A stretch of DNA of 64,000 nucleotides from UMGS1519 sp050951095 (GCA_050951095.1 JBMNIQ010000002.1:310001-374000), one strand, 5' to 3'; shown: positions 9,358 through 17,706, counted from the first letter of the stretch. The notes: generated from the sequence alone by a model not told the origin. Made by a program: numbers and translations.

Positions 9358-10535
9358 TGGCGGTCCCGACCCTCTACCTTTTCGACCGATGGGACGAACG
9401 CATCGGCATTCTGCCGACGCTGGGCTCCATGACGCACGCCGAGGAGCTGGGCGGTGAGGACACGCTGGAGTTCGGCTGCCTTGTCGCACCCGAGAAGGGC
9501 GATCGGCTCCTGTGGCGCGACCCCGAGAGCGGGACCTGGCGCGAGCACGAGGTGGTGAGGACAGACGAGCCCTTGACCGGCGCGAGCCACGTCTATGCGG
9601 AGTCGTCGCTCTGCGAGCTTCTCCGTGATTATGTCGAGGAGGAGCAGCTGGTGAGCAAGACGGCATCGCAGGCCATGACTGCCGTGCTCGGGCACACGCG
9701 GTGGTCGCTGGGCACGGTCGATGTCGGGGACGCGAAACGCGGGGCACTTCTCTACCACACGAACGCGCTTGCCGCCTTGCGGCGCGTCGAGTCCGTGTGG
9801 GGCGGCGAGCTGCAATGCTCCGTCGGCGTCGATGACGGGCGCGTTGCCACGCGCACCGTCTCTCTGCTTGCGCGGCGCGGCGCCTGGCACGGCGCACGGT
9901 TCACGTACGGGCGCAACCTCGCGGGCTGCACGAGGACGGTCCTCGAGGACGAGGTGTTCACGGCGCTCTACGGCTGGGGCAAGGGCCTTCCCGTCGAGGA
10001 CGACGAGGGCAACGCCACGGGCGGGTACACGCGTAGGCTCAATTATGGAGATGTGAACGACAATGTGAAGTGGGTCGGCGACGACGAGGCCCGGCTGAGG
10101 TGGGGCCGCTGGGACGCCGAGCGCGGGGAGCGTGTCCACTCGTTCGGGCAGGTCGTGTTCCCCGAGTGCGAGAACCCCGAGGAGCTGCTGGCGCTGACCA
10201 AGGCCCGATTGAAAGAGGTGAGCCACCCGCAGGTCTCCTACGAGTGCGACGCCGTGATGGTGGACGGCGGCGTTCCGGTCGGGCTCGGGGACGACGTTGC
10301 GGTGATCGACACGAGCCGCACGCCCGAGTGGCGGCTGACGGCGCGGTGCGTGCGGCGGGTGCGGACGTTCGGCGCGGGGAAGCCGCGCTGCCACGTGACG
10401 CTGGGGACCGTGGAGCGGGCGACGTGGGAGACGTCTGCGGAGATCGTGCAGCGGGTCTCGGCCGTCGAGGAGACTGCGGCGACCGCTTCTGATTCCGTGC
10501 AGTCCTTCGACGACCTTTCGAGCAAGGAGTTCTGA
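9357..10535 (+). CDS. Phage tail protein, prophage endopeptidase-tail family
   Basis: 392 residues; the ATG at 9357 overlaps the TGA of the Dit-like gene. MAVPTLYLFDRWDERIGILP followed by a long beta-rich body (LEFGCLVAPEKGDRLLW, FTYGRNLAGCTRTV) is typical of gp44-like baseplate hub/endopeptidase tail proteins (Tal) in Gram-positive phages. The C-terminus is helical. It probably forms the tail tip that contacts the cell surface. Confidence 0.6.
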   Translation: MAVPTLYLFDRWDERIGILPTLGSMTHAEELGGEDTLEFGCLVAPEKGDRLLWRDPESGTWREHEVVRTDEPLTGASHVYAESSLCELLRDYVEEEQLVSKTASQAMTAVLGHTRWSLGTVDVGDAKRGALLYHTNALAALRRVESVWGGELQCSVGVDDGRVATRTVSLLARRGAWHGARFTYGRNLAGCTRTVLEDEVFTALYGWGKGLPVEDDEGNATGGYTRRLNYGDVNDNVKWVGDDEARLRWGRWDAERGERVHSFGQVVFPECENPEELLALTKARLKEVSHPQVSYECDAVMVDGGVPVGLGDDVAVIDTSRTPEWRLTARCVRRVRTFGAGKPRCHVTLGTVERATWETSAEIVQRVSAVEETAATASDSVQSFDDLSSKEF

Positions 10536-10540
10536 TACCT

Positions 10541-11968
10541 ATGGCAGACCTGGATACCAACGGCTTGTATCCCGTCACCTGGGACTCGTGCGACGGCTGC
10601 GACTGCAGCTCGTTGTTCGGAAGCCCGCAGGACTCGAACGGGCGGGGCATCCTCCTGACCGTCACGCGAGACGGCGAGGTCGTTGACCTTTCCGATTCCA
10701 AATATCACCTGTACTTCCTGTGGTTGCACCGGCAGCAGCATGCGCGCGGGTGCGTGGAGATGACGGCCGTGGACGCGGCGGCAGGCAGGTTCTCGGTCTA
10801 CTTCCCCTCCGGCATGGCCGGATACGAGGGCGAGGCCGTGTGCTCGGTCGTGCTCAGCTGGGGCGACAAGACGCTCGCCACCCCGACCTTCTCCGTGCGC
10901 ATCGACGAGGCCCTGGTCTCGACTCTCTCCGTGGAGGACGGGTTCACGCTGTTCGCGGAGGCCCTGAAGGCCTACGAGGCGGGGACGGCCGACCTTCTGG
11001 CGCTCGTGGCGGACCTCACGGCGATGCGCGACTCGGGGGAATTCGACGGCGCGGCGGGCGAAAAGGGGGACAAGGGCGACGCCTTCACGTTCGACGACTT
11101 CACCGAGGAGCAGCTTGCATCGCTCAAGGGGCCCAAGGGCGACACGGGAGACACCGGCCCGCAGGGTCCCAAGGGAGACACCGGCGACGCGCTCACCTTC
11201 GATGGGCTCACCGACGAGCAGAAGGCGGAACTCAAGGGAGAGAAGGGCGACCCCGGGCAGGACGCGGAGATTGCGGGCGCGCTCGCCGCCGTGAGCGACA
11301 CCGGGACCGGCACGCCGAGCGTCCGCGCGAGCGTTCTGGGCGAGCCGCAGTCGCGCACGCTCGTGTTCGAGTTCTCGCAGATAAAGGGCGAGAAGGGGGA
11401 CGCGTTTACCTACTCCGATTTCACCAGCGAGCAATTGGCTGCATTGAAGGGCGAGAAGGGGGATCAGGGCGCTACTGGAGCGACCGGTGCCACCGGGCCC
11501 AAGGGCGACTCGTTCACATATGCAGACTTCACCGCCGAGCAGCTGGCATCGCTCAAGGGCGAGAAAGGCGATACCGGGGATACCGGTCCGCAAGGCCCCC
11601 AGGGCGAGACCGGGCCCCAGGGTCCGCAAGGCGAGAAGGGAGACACCGGGGACACGGGCCCCCAAGGACCGCAAGGGGAAACCGGCGCGACTGGCGCCCA
11701 GGGCCCGAAGGGCGAGACCGGCTCCGACGGCGTCTCCTGCACGCACTCGTGGGACGGCACGGTACTCACAGTGACCAGCGCGAGCGGCACTTCCTCCGCC
11801 GACCTTGTGGGCCCGCAGGGGCCGCAAGGCGAGAAGGGCGAGACGGGCGCGACTGGACCCCAGGGACCGCAGGGCGACATGCCGAGCTTGGACGGCTATG
11901 CCACCGAGGACTGGGTGAAGTCCTACCTTGCCGAGACCTTCCCCGACCTCTCGGAGGTGAGCTACTGA
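10541..11968 (+). CDS. Tail fibre / baseplate protein with collagen-like repeats
   Basis: 475 residues. Residues ~1-130 resemble the BppU-type baseplate attachment domain (beta sandwich ending in FSVRIDEALV). From about residue 165 the protein is mostly Gly-X-Y triplets (GPKGDTGDTGPQGPKGDTG and similar), broken by repeated blocks around FTFDDFTEEQLASLKG. Such collagen-like stretches form trimeric rods in phage receptor-binding proteins. The DNA is internally repetitive, so length may vary between isolates. It overlaps the next gene (TGATG). Confidence 0.75.
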   Translation: MADLDTNGLYPVTWDSCDGCDCSSLFGSPQDSNGRGILLTVTRDGEVVDLSDSKYHLYFLWLHRQQHARGCVEMTAVDAAAGRFSVYFPSGMAGYEGEAVCSVVLSWGDKTLATPTFSVRIDEALVSTLSVEDGFTLFAEALKAYEAGTADLLALVADLTAMRDSGEFDGAAGEKGDKGDAFTFDDFTEEQLASLKGPKGDTGDTGPQGPKGDTGDALTFDGLTDEQKAELKGEKGDPGQDAEIAGALAAVSDTGTGTPSVRASVLGEPQSRTLVFEFSQIKGEKGDAFTYSDFTSEQLAALKGEKGDQGATGATGATGPKGDSFTYADFTAEQLASLKGEKGDTGDTGPQGPQGETGPQGPQGEKGDTGDTGPQGPQGETGATGAQGPKGETGSDGVSCTHSWDGTVLTVTSASGTSSADLVGPQGPQGEKGETGATGPQGPQGDMPSLDGYATEDWVKSYLAETFPDLSEVSY

Positions 11969-13383
11969 TGGCGCTTGGGATCATCAATGAGTCCGTGCTG
12001 GGCGACATAGCCAACGCGATCCGCGAGCAGAACGGGACCTCGACGCAGTACAGGCCGGGCGAGATGGCCGCGGCGGTGCTGGCTCTCGACGGGACCAAGG
12101 CCGGGGACGGCTCCGTGGCGGAGCTGGGCAGCCGCACGGGCGTTATCAATGGGTCCGTGTTCTCTGCGATAGCCGATGCCATACGCGCCCAGAACGGCCT
12201 CACGACCACCTACAAGCCGCGCGAGATGGCACAGGCGATACGAGATTTGGTGTGGGACGTGGGCGTGAAGATGCGCGCGCTTCTTCATAGCGACGGCGTG
12301 CTGGAGATCAACTACGTGGACGGGCGGCAGTCGCTGCACTCCACGGCCGACGTGAGCGAGGTGTGGGAGGTCTCCACGGACGGCTACTCCACCTGGACCG
12401 ACCTGCCCTGGTGCGGGCGCCGCGAGGAGGTCAAGAAGGTCTACATCGACAGCTCCGTCGCCTCCGTGGAGTGGCCGAACGTGAGCTACCTGTGCGGGTA
12501 CCTGCCGCATGTCACGGACGTCTACGGGCTCGAGAACCTCGTGGGCGTCACGAACGTCGGGTACCTCTTCGCGACCGACGGCGAGCTTGAGACGATCTGG
12601 GACGAGGGCTTCGACCGCTCCGGCATAACCACGGGCACGTACCCCTTCAACGGGTGCTACCGGCTCGTCGGCGGGCACCTCACCGTCGCCCAGAACTCCT
12701 CTAGCCGGACGCTGCTGCACAACGGGGCGGGCGGGCTGACCACTAACCCCGACGCTGACGAGCGGAAGTGGGCCTACTTCTACGTGTATCCGGTCTACGG
12801 CTCCGACGGCACCCTCAGCGACTACGAGGCGATCGTCGATGCCACCGACGAGACGGACTACGGCCTCATATCCTCGCGCGGGACGTGGATGCGGGTCGTG
12901 GGCAACGCGGAGTACCGGACGTACCTCTCCATGCCTTGGAGCGACATCAGGGCCAAGGTGCGATCCTTCACGTTCTACGAGAACATGGACGGCTTCGCGG
13001 GGCTCTCCATGGCCTACTGGTTCGCGAGCTGCACGGCGGAGGGCTTCTTCGTCTCCGGACTGAGCCACGCGCACCCGACGAGCCTGTACTTCTGCTTCTC
13101 TGGGTGCTCGGGCGTGACGACGCTCGACCTCACGGGGCTCGACCCCTCCACCGTCACGAAGTGGGGCTACGCCTTCGCCAGCATGGACGCGCTGACGACG
13201 ATCAAGGTGGACTCCACCTGGACGCTCCCCAGCGGGGTCTCCTCCGTGAACAAGGGCCAGTGCTTCTACGGCGACAAGGGCCTCGTGGGCGGCAACGGCA
13301 CGGTCTACGACAGCTCGAAGGTCTCTGCCGACATGGCCGTGATCGACACCGCCGACACGCCGGGGTACCTCACCTCCGCCTGA
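11968..13383 (+). CDS. Putative receptor-binding / tail tip protein
   Basis: 471 residues. The first ~90 residues hold two copies of a short helical module (MALGIINESVLGDIANAIRE and VINGSVFSAIADAIRAQNG), a repeat found at the ends of phage tail proteins. The remainder is beta-rich with leucine-rich-repeat-like strands (DLTGLDPSTVTKWGYAF), like surface proteins with DUF285-type repeats. It is translated from an ATG overlapping the collagen gene's stop. A role in host recognition is inferred from position and architecture. Confidence 0.6.
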   Translation: MALGIINESVLGDIANAIREQNGTSTQYRPGEMAAAVLALDGTKAGDGSVAELGSRTGVINGSVFSAIADAIRAQNGLTTTYKPREMAQAIRDLVWDVGVKMRALLHSDGVLEINYVDGRQSLHSTADVSEVWEVSTDGYSTWTDLPWCGRREEVKKVYIDSSVASVEWPNVSYLCGYLPHVTDVYGLENLVGVTNVGYLFATDGELETIWDEGFDRSGITTGTYPFNGCYRLVGGHLTVAQNSSSRTLLHNGAGGLTTNPDADERKWAYFYVYPVYGSDGTLSDYEAIVDATDETDYGLISSRGTWMRVVGNAEYRTYLSMPWSDIRAKVRSFTFYENMDGFAGLSMAYWFASCTAEGFFVSGLSHAHPTSLYFCFSGCSGVTTLDLTGLDPSTVTKWGYAFASMDALTTIKVDSTWTLPSGVSSVNKGQCFYGDKGLVGGNGTVYDSSKVSADMAVIDTADTPGYLTSA

Positions 13384-13446
13384 TAACCCTGCCGCTATGG
13401 GCTTGCTGTGACCCCCTGAGACGATTGTCCCCGTAAGAGAACGTCG

Positions 13447-13692
13447 TTGAAGGGGGCCTTCTCGTTGGAGTCGGTGATCGTGGCGCTCATAGGCGGCGCG
13501 GTGACGCTTTCGGGGGTCATCGCGAGCAACTCGAAGTCGCGGGCGGTGATGGAGCAGAAGATCGACGAGCTGACGCGGCGCGTCGAGAAGCACAACTGCC
13601 TGGTGGAGCGCACCTACCTGCTCGAACGCGACGTGGCCCTTCTCAAGAACGACGTCGAGGACCTTGAGCGGAAGGCGGAATCGCATGAGTGA
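13447..13692 (+). CDS. XhlA-like holin-associated small membrane protein
   Basis: 81 residues from a TTG at 13447 (no better start). An N-terminal hydrophobic segment (SVIVALIGGAVTLSGVIA) is followed by a coiled coil with heptads (VMEQKIDELTRRVEK, ALLKNDVEDLERKAE). This membrane-plus-coil layout and the position just before the holin fit the accessory proteins of phage lysis cassettes. It overlaps the holin start. Confidence 0.6.
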   Translation: MKGAFSLESVIVALIGGAVTLSGVIASNSKSRAVMEQKIDELTRRVEKHNCLVERTYLLERDVALLKNDVEDLERKAESHE

Positions 13693-13921
13693 GTTCCTGC
13701 AGTCGAACGAGTGGTGGTGGAGGCTGGCACGGACCGTGGTCCAGGGCGTCCTGGGCGTGATCGTCGCCAACTTGGACCTGCTGGTGGGCGTGATGGCCCT
13801 GGAGCCCGAGTGGCGGGCGCTGGTGGTGGCCCTCGTTATGGCGGTCCTGTCGCCCGTCATGGCGGAGATTGGCAAGCACTTGCCTGCGGCGGGCGACGCC
13901 GAGGGCGGTGATGCCGAGTGA
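13685..13921 (+). CDS. Phage holin
   Basis: 78 residues with two hydrophobic segments (VVQGVLGVIVANLDLLVGVM and ALVVALVMAVLSPVMAEI) and a charged tail. It lies between the XhlA-like gene and the endolysin, overlapping both by a few bases. Holins permeabilise the cytoplasmic membrane at the end of the lytic cycle. Confidence 0.7.
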   Translation: MSEFLQSNEWWWRLARTVVQGVLGVIVANLDLLVGVMALEPEWRALVVALVMAVLSPVMAEIGKHLPAAGDAEGGDAE

Positions 13922-14808
13922 AGGACTGGGAGAAGTGCGTCGCCGACGTGGACAAGATCATGAACAAGCACTTCACGAGCGGCCGCAACGGCAGCAAGAT
14001 CCAGCACGTCGTGATCCACTACAACGCAGGCGACCTCACCGTGGAGCGCTGCTGGCAGGTGTGGCAGACCCGCGCGGCGAGCGCCCACTACCAGGTCGAG
14101 TCCTCCGGGCGCATCGGGCAGCTGGTGTGGGACCGCGACACCGCCTGGCACGCGGGTAATGCCACCGAGAACCGGCGCTCCATCGGCATCGAGCACGCGA
14201 ACAGGAAGGACGGGACGATCTCGGAGGCCTGTCTGGACAACGGTGCGCATTTGGTCGCAGCGCTGTGCAGGCTCTACGGGCTCGGCCGTCCCGAGTGGGG
14301 CGTGAACGTGTTCCCGCACAAGCGCTTCAGCGCGACCTCGTGTCCCGGCCAGATCTATGGTACCCAGAAGGATACGTACATCCAGCGTGCGCAGAGCTGG
14401 TACGACCAGATGGGCGGGAAGGCCTCGGGCTCTTCAGCGGGGAAGACCGACGCTAGCACTTCCTCCTCAAGCCCCTACACCGTGAAGGTCACCGCTGACG
14501 CGCTCAACGTGCGCAAAGGGCCAGGAACCTCCTACGAGAAGACCGGGTGCATCCGCGACAAGGGCACCTACACCATCGTGAAGGAGTCGAACGGCTGGGG
14601 CCGACTCAAGAGCGGGCTCGGCTGGATCTCGCTAGCGTACACGGCGAGGTCGAGCAGCTCCACAAGCGCCAAGAAGTCAGTTGATGAGGTTGCGCGCGAG
14701 GTGGTCGCCGGCAGGTGGGGCAACGGTACCGCGCGCAGGGAGGCGCTGCAGAAGGCAGGCTATGACTACGGGACCGTGCAGAAGCGCGTGAACGAGCTGC
14801 TGAAATGA
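13918..14808 (+). CDS. Endolysin: N-acetylmuramoyl-L-alanine amidase with SH3 and CW_7 domains
   Basis: 296 residues from a GTG at 13918. Residues ~25-150 form an amidase_2 domain with zinc-ligand histidines in VVIHYNAGDL, AWHAGN and FPHKRFSATSCPGQ. A Ser/Thr linker leads to an SH3 domain (residues ~180-240, VTADALNVRKGPGTSYEKTG) and a C-terminal CW_7 cell-wall motif (EVVAGRWGNGTARREALQKA). It cuts the amide bond between muramic acid and the stem peptide to release phage. All key residues appear intact. Confidence 0.88.
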   Translation: MKDWEKCVADVDKIMNKHFTSGRNGSKIQHVVIHYNAGDLTVERCWQVWQTRAASAHYQVESSGRIGQLVWDRDTAWHAGNATENRRSIGIEHANRKDGTISEACLDNGAHLVAALCRLYGLGRPEWGVNVFPHKRFSATSCPGQIYGTQKDTYIQRAQSWYDQMGGKASGSSAGKTDASTSSSSPYTVKVTADALNVRKGPGTSYEKTGCIRDKGTYTIVKESNGWGRLKSGLGWISLAYTARSSSSTSAKKSVDEVAREVVAGRWGNGTARREALQKAGYDYGTVQKRVNELLK

Positions 14809-14927
14809 CGAAGGACGACCTTGCCTGGGCTGCCGCGGACCTCGTTGCCGCTGCCCTCTGTGTGATGACGGCACCGCTGGCGCTGCTGCTGTGGTTGGGC
14901 TCTCGGGTCCGTGAGGGCCGGGGCTGA
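14805..14927 (+). CDS. 40-residue single-pass membrane peptide in lysis cassette
   Basis: The ATG overlaps the endolysin stop (ATGA). The peptide starts MTKDDLAWAAADLVAAALCV and continues with one hydrophobic helix ending in a basic tail. Tight overlap and membrane character suggest a real accessory lysis gene, but nothing more can be said about function. Confidence 0.45.
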   Translation: MTKDDLAWAAADLVAAALCVMTAPLALLLWLGSRVREGRG

Positions 14928-14936
14928 GACCATGGA

Positions 14937-14987
14937 CCCCTCTGGCTGGTGTGCAATGCGCCCTTCATTGCATGCCAGACAGAGGGG
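14937..14987. terminator. Long hairpin after phage lysis genes
   Basis: Arms 14937-14958 and 14966-14987 (CCCCTCTG...TGCAATG against CATTGCA...CAGAGGGG) pair over about 20 of 22 positions across a 7-base loop. It lacks a T run but lies 10 bases after the last lysis gene. Confidence 0.5.
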
Positions 14988-15022
14988 CGGCAAGGGGGTG
15001 AGCACGCGCCTCGGCGCGTGCG

Positions 15023-15045
15023 AGGGGGTGCGCCGCACCCCCTTT
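15023..15045. terminator. Rho-independent terminator between phage block and ORF6N gene
   Basis: GGGGGTGCG pairs with CGCACCCCC and is followed by TTT; a second small hairpin (GCACGCGCC/GGCGCGTGC, 15002-15021) precedes it. It separates the rightward phage genes from the leftward ORF6N gene and may work in both directions. Confidence 0.6.
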
Positions 15046-15058
15046 AGGTTCGTGGCCG

Positions 15059-16030
15059 CTACGAGTGCTCGTTGAGTTTGGACAGGATGGCATCGATTAT
15101 CGACTGGTCCTCGATGCGCGCCACGGCGAAGCTCCTCTTGCCGGCGTCCTTGAGGGAGGCTCCCACGAGGTAGCCCTCGGAGCCGTCGAGGATGAGGAAG
15201 CGGTCGTGGAAGGCCGTCGTGTGCCTCACCGCGAGATCTGGGTACTGGGCGTTGAAGGTGTCCACGTCGCGCATCGTTAGCTTGGTCTTGGGGTGGGTCC
15301 AGAGCGTGACCGAGACGCACTCGGCTTTCTTGGCGAGGATGTTGAGAGTGCCGGCGTCCACGTAGCCGTCGATGAGCGTGATGTTCTCCTTGGCGCGCTG
15401 CACGAGCGACACCAGCAGCTCGAAGGCGTCATACACCTGGCCTTCGAAGAAGACCTTCTGTGTGGGTTCCTCGTGCGCCTCCATGTAGTCGAAGACGCGC
15501 TCGAATCGTTCGTCGGTCGTGCGCTGGTACTCGTCGAGGCGCACGCCCTGCTCGATCTGGCGTCGCTCGACGTCGCGGATCTGCTCGAACATGTGGGCGT
15601 TATCGGCGATGAAATGACGCATCTCTACGAAGGCGTCCATAATGCGCACGCTTACGGCCACTGCCGTGGGACTCCTGAGAACGGCGGAGAGCATGGAGAC
15701 ACCCTGCTCGGTGAAGACTCGTGGCATGTGGGTCCAATGGTCGCCACGTTTCCCCAGCTCAGACCCTAACATCACAATTTGTGATGTTAGAACCTCTGCA
15801 TCGTCCTTGGTCAGTCTGAAGCAGAAACGCTCAGGAAATCGGTCTGGATTCCTCGTGACGGCCTGGTTGAGTGTCCTCGTCTCCACCCCATACAGCTCCG
15901 CGAGGTCGCTGTCGAGCATGACCTGCTCGCCGCGCACCGTGTAGATCATGTTCCTGATCTGGGCGTCATCAACCTTGACGATTGCGGAATCGTCCTCGGT
16001 CTCGCTCGGGGGATTCTCTTCTTCTGCCAT
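15059..16030 (-). CDS. ORF6N-domain protein with PLD-like C-terminal domain
   Basis: 323 residues, ATG at 16030 after AGAAGGA. Residues ~20-115 are an ORF6N DNA-binding domain (TVRGEQVMLDSDLAELYGVE, RFPERFCFRLT, then LTSQIVML at 81-88 and FTEQGVSMLSAVL). The C-terminal half (residues ~195-320) resembles a phospholipase D-like domain ending in HDRFLILD (275-282) and VGASLKDAG; the HxK signature is altered to H-D-R. ORF6N proteins are common on phages and islands and are usually called antirepressors. Codons 81-88 lie exactly on a perfect palindrome (15766-15790), and six related palindromes fill its 5' region, which suggests a functional link. Confidence 0.85.
   Translation of the reverse strand: MAEEENPPSETEDDSAIVKVDDAQIRNMIYTVRGEQVMLDSDLAELYGVETRTLNQAVTRNPDRFPERFCFRLTKDDAEVLTSQIVMLGSELGKRGDHWTHMPRVFTEQGVSMLSAVLRSPTAVAVSVRIMDAFVEMRHFIADNAHMFEQIRDVERRQIEQGVRLDEYQRTTDERFERVFDYMEAHEEPTQKVFFEGQVYDAFELLVSLVQRAKENITLIDGYVDAGTLNILAKKAECVSVTLWTHPKTKLTMRDVDTFNAQYPDLAVRHTTAFHDRFLILDGSEGYLVGASLKDAGKRSFAVARIEDQSIIDAILSKLNEHS
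15766..15790. repeat. Palindrome P0 inside the ORF6N gene
   Basis: A perfect palindrome with 12-base arms around one central T (arm CTAACATCACAA). On the coding strand it reads CTA ACA TCA CAA ATT GTG ATG TTA, codons for L-T-S-Q-I-V-M-L, residues 81-88 of the ORF6N protein. The same 25-base architecture recurs six times upstream of the gene. Confidence 0.9.
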
Positions 16031-16076
16031 GGTGCGGTCCTTCTCTTCGCATCTAGTAGGGGGATTGTATCAGGGC

Positions 16077-16301
16077 ACTTGAAATCACAGATTGTGGCTT
16101 CAAGTACAACCCCTAAGGTCACGAACTGTGACCTTAGCGGAATAGGCAGGTCGCCGCTTGAGGTGCCAAATTGGCACCTCAAGTCTGGGGATGGCTTTGA
16201 GGTCACAGTTCGTGACCTCAAAGGGAGGTGGCTAAGGTCGCAATCTGCGACCTTAGCGATACAGGCCTCCGACCTGCTAAGGTGCCAATATGGCACCTTA
16301 G
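16077..16301. repeat. Array of six related palindromes upstream of the ORF6N gene
   Basis: Palindromes at 16077-16105, 16113-16137, 16157-16183, 16195-16223, 16231-16257 and 16277-16301. Each has arms of 10-13 bases with the outline CT(A/T)(A/G)(A/G)GGT(C/G)(A/C/G)C and a variable centre; the first is the least perfect. Gaps are 7, 19, 11, 7 and 19 bases. On at least one strand every copy can be read as L-(R/K)-(S/C/P)-Q-x-(V/A/G)-(T/I)-(L/S), matching residues 81-88 of the neighbouring ORF6N protein. The array fills nearly all of the 281 bases between the ORF6N start and the integrase stop. Confidence 0.92.
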
Positions 16302-16311
16302 GTCCGAGCGC

Positions 16312-17586
16312 TCACGCCGCGTCGCCGCCGTTGGCGCGGGCCTGGGCGAGCATGGCCTCCAGCTGGCTCACGGTGAAGGTGAGCGCGGGGGCCGCGGGCC
16401 GCTCGGGCTCTCCGAAGAGCTCGTCCATGGGGCTGGTCATGTCCACGTCGAAGCAGTCGTCCACCTTGGAGACCGCCGCCTTCTTGGCGTCGGGGTCCAC
16501 GTCCGCGTAGATGTTGAGGGTCATCGAGACGGACGCGTGGCCGAGGTAGCTCGCGACCGTGCGCACGTCGGTGCCGGCGGCGATCATCATCGTGGCGAAG
16601 GTGTGGCGCAGGTCGTGGAAGGTGCACTTGAAGCCGTTCATCTTGCAGAAGGCGGCGAAGTCCTTGCCGAGCTGGGTGGGGTTGTAGGGGCGGCTCTCCG
16701 GCTCCTGCGTCCCGAGGATGTAGGGGTCGCCCGAGAGTCCGAACTCGGCCATCCGCTGGCGGGACTCGGCGCGCATGCGCTTGAGCGCCTGGAAGGTGTG
16801 GCGGGTGAGGGGGATGGTTCTGGCGCTGCTCTGCGTCTTGGGCTCCTTCTCGTAGAAGCCGCCGCCCGCGTTTCCCAGCGCGTGGGAGACCGTGATGGTG
16901 CCGTCGTCGCCGAGGTCGCTCCAGCGCAGGGCGCACACCTCGCCGCGGCGCATGCCGGTGGTGAGCGCGAGCTCTATGGCCATGCCGAGCGGTGCGGGCT
17001 GGGCGGCGGCCGCGAGGCGCATCATGCGCGTGCGGTCCTCGCGGTTGAGGGCGTTGATGGGGGTCTTGACGCGCTTCGGCGGCTTGCAGAAGTCGCAGGG
17101 GTTCTTGGTGATGAGGTCCTGCGCCAGGCCCCACTTCATGGCCTGCTTGAGCAGCCGGAACACCTTCGCGCAGGTCTTGGGCGCGTAGCCGTCCTTGGTC
17201 ATGGCGGCCATCCAGTCGTTCACCGTGCCGATGGTGACGGAGGTCAGCCGCTCGGTGCCGATGTACCTGAGTATGAGCTTTGACTCGCCGCGGTAGCTCC
17301 TTACCGTGGAGGGCTCGATGGTGCCGGAGGCCTCCTTGTAGTCGAGGAAGGCGGCCATGAACTCCCGTACCGTCATGCCCGTGGCGAGCGCGCCGCCCTT
17401 GCGCTCCAGGTCCAGTATCAGCTCGTCGCGCTTGCGCTCGGCCTGCCGCTGCGTCTTGCCCTCGACCGTGTGGTAGGTGCGCTCGACCTCTCCGGTGAGC
17501 GGGTTCTTGTGGGAGAGGGTGACCTCCCACATGTCCGTGCCCCTGCGGCGGCGCATGCTCCTGGTGGTGTAGTTGAGTTCTGCCAT
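16312..17586 (-). CDS. int: Tyrosine-family site-specific integrase of the prophage/island
   Basis: 424 residues from an ATG at 17586 (GAGAGGA upstream; a longer frame to 17847 runs into the tRNA fragment and is unlikely). An N-terminal AP2/SAM-like arm-binding part (RGTDMWEVTLSHKNP) is followed by a core-binding domain and a catalytic domain with Arg in TTGMRRGEVCALRW, HDLRHTFATMM and the nucleophile Tyr in YLGHASVSMTLNIYADV. It faces a tRNA-Met fragment 256 bases away, the normal arrangement for integration at a tRNA gene. Direct repeats in the gap may be its arm sites. Confidence 0.92.
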   Translation of the reverse strand: MAELNYTTRSMRRRRGTDMWEVTLSHKNPLTGEVERTYHTVEGKTQRQAERKRDELILDLERKGGALATGMTVREFMAAFLDYKEASGTIEPSTVRSYRGESKLILRYIGTERLTSVTIGTVNDWMAAMTKDGYAPKTCAKVFRLLKQAMKWGLAQDLITKNPCDFCKPPKRVKTPINALNREDRTRMMRLAAAAQPAPLGMAIELALTTGMRRGEVCALRWSDLGDDGTITVSHALGNAGGGFYEKEPKTQSSARTIPLTRHTFQALKRMRAESRQRMAEFGLSGDPYILGTQEPESRPYNPTQLGKDFAAFCKMNGFKCTFHDLRHTFATMMIAAGTDVRTVASYLGHASVSMTLNIYADVDPDAKKAAVSKVDDCFDVDMTSPMDELFGEPERPAAPALTFTVSQLEAMLAQARANGGDAA

Positions 17587-17662
17587 TGTTTGTACCGTCC
17601 TCTCGGCGTCGTGCCGGGTGCCCTTGGCTCGGGTGCACCCCGGCGTTCCCGAGGCCATTCGC

Positions 17663-17706
17663 TGACCACCATTTGACCACCAAACGTGACCACCAAATGA
17701 CCACCA
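17663..17706. repeat. Four direct repeats TGACCACCA, likely integrase arm sites
   Basis: TGACCACCA occurs at 17663, 17674, 17687 and 17698, spacings 11, 13 and 11 bases, close to one helical turn. They lie between the integrase start and the attachment site, where arm-type binding sites of tyrosine integrases are expected. Confidence 0.65.

Noticed and set aside
11060..11880. Tandem repeat array as a mobile or regulatory repeat
   Set aside because: The repeats are codons for Gly-X-Y collagen triplets in frame, so protein structure explains them.
11962..14319. Very long open frame on the minus strand across the tail and lysis genes (785 codons)
   Set aside because: High GC leaves antisense frames open; the product is Arg/Val/His-rich low complexity, and the opposite strand has clear phage genes.
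16077..16301. CRISPR array
   Set aside because: Repeats are imperfect palindromes with variable centres and gaps of 7-19 bases, and there are no cas genes.
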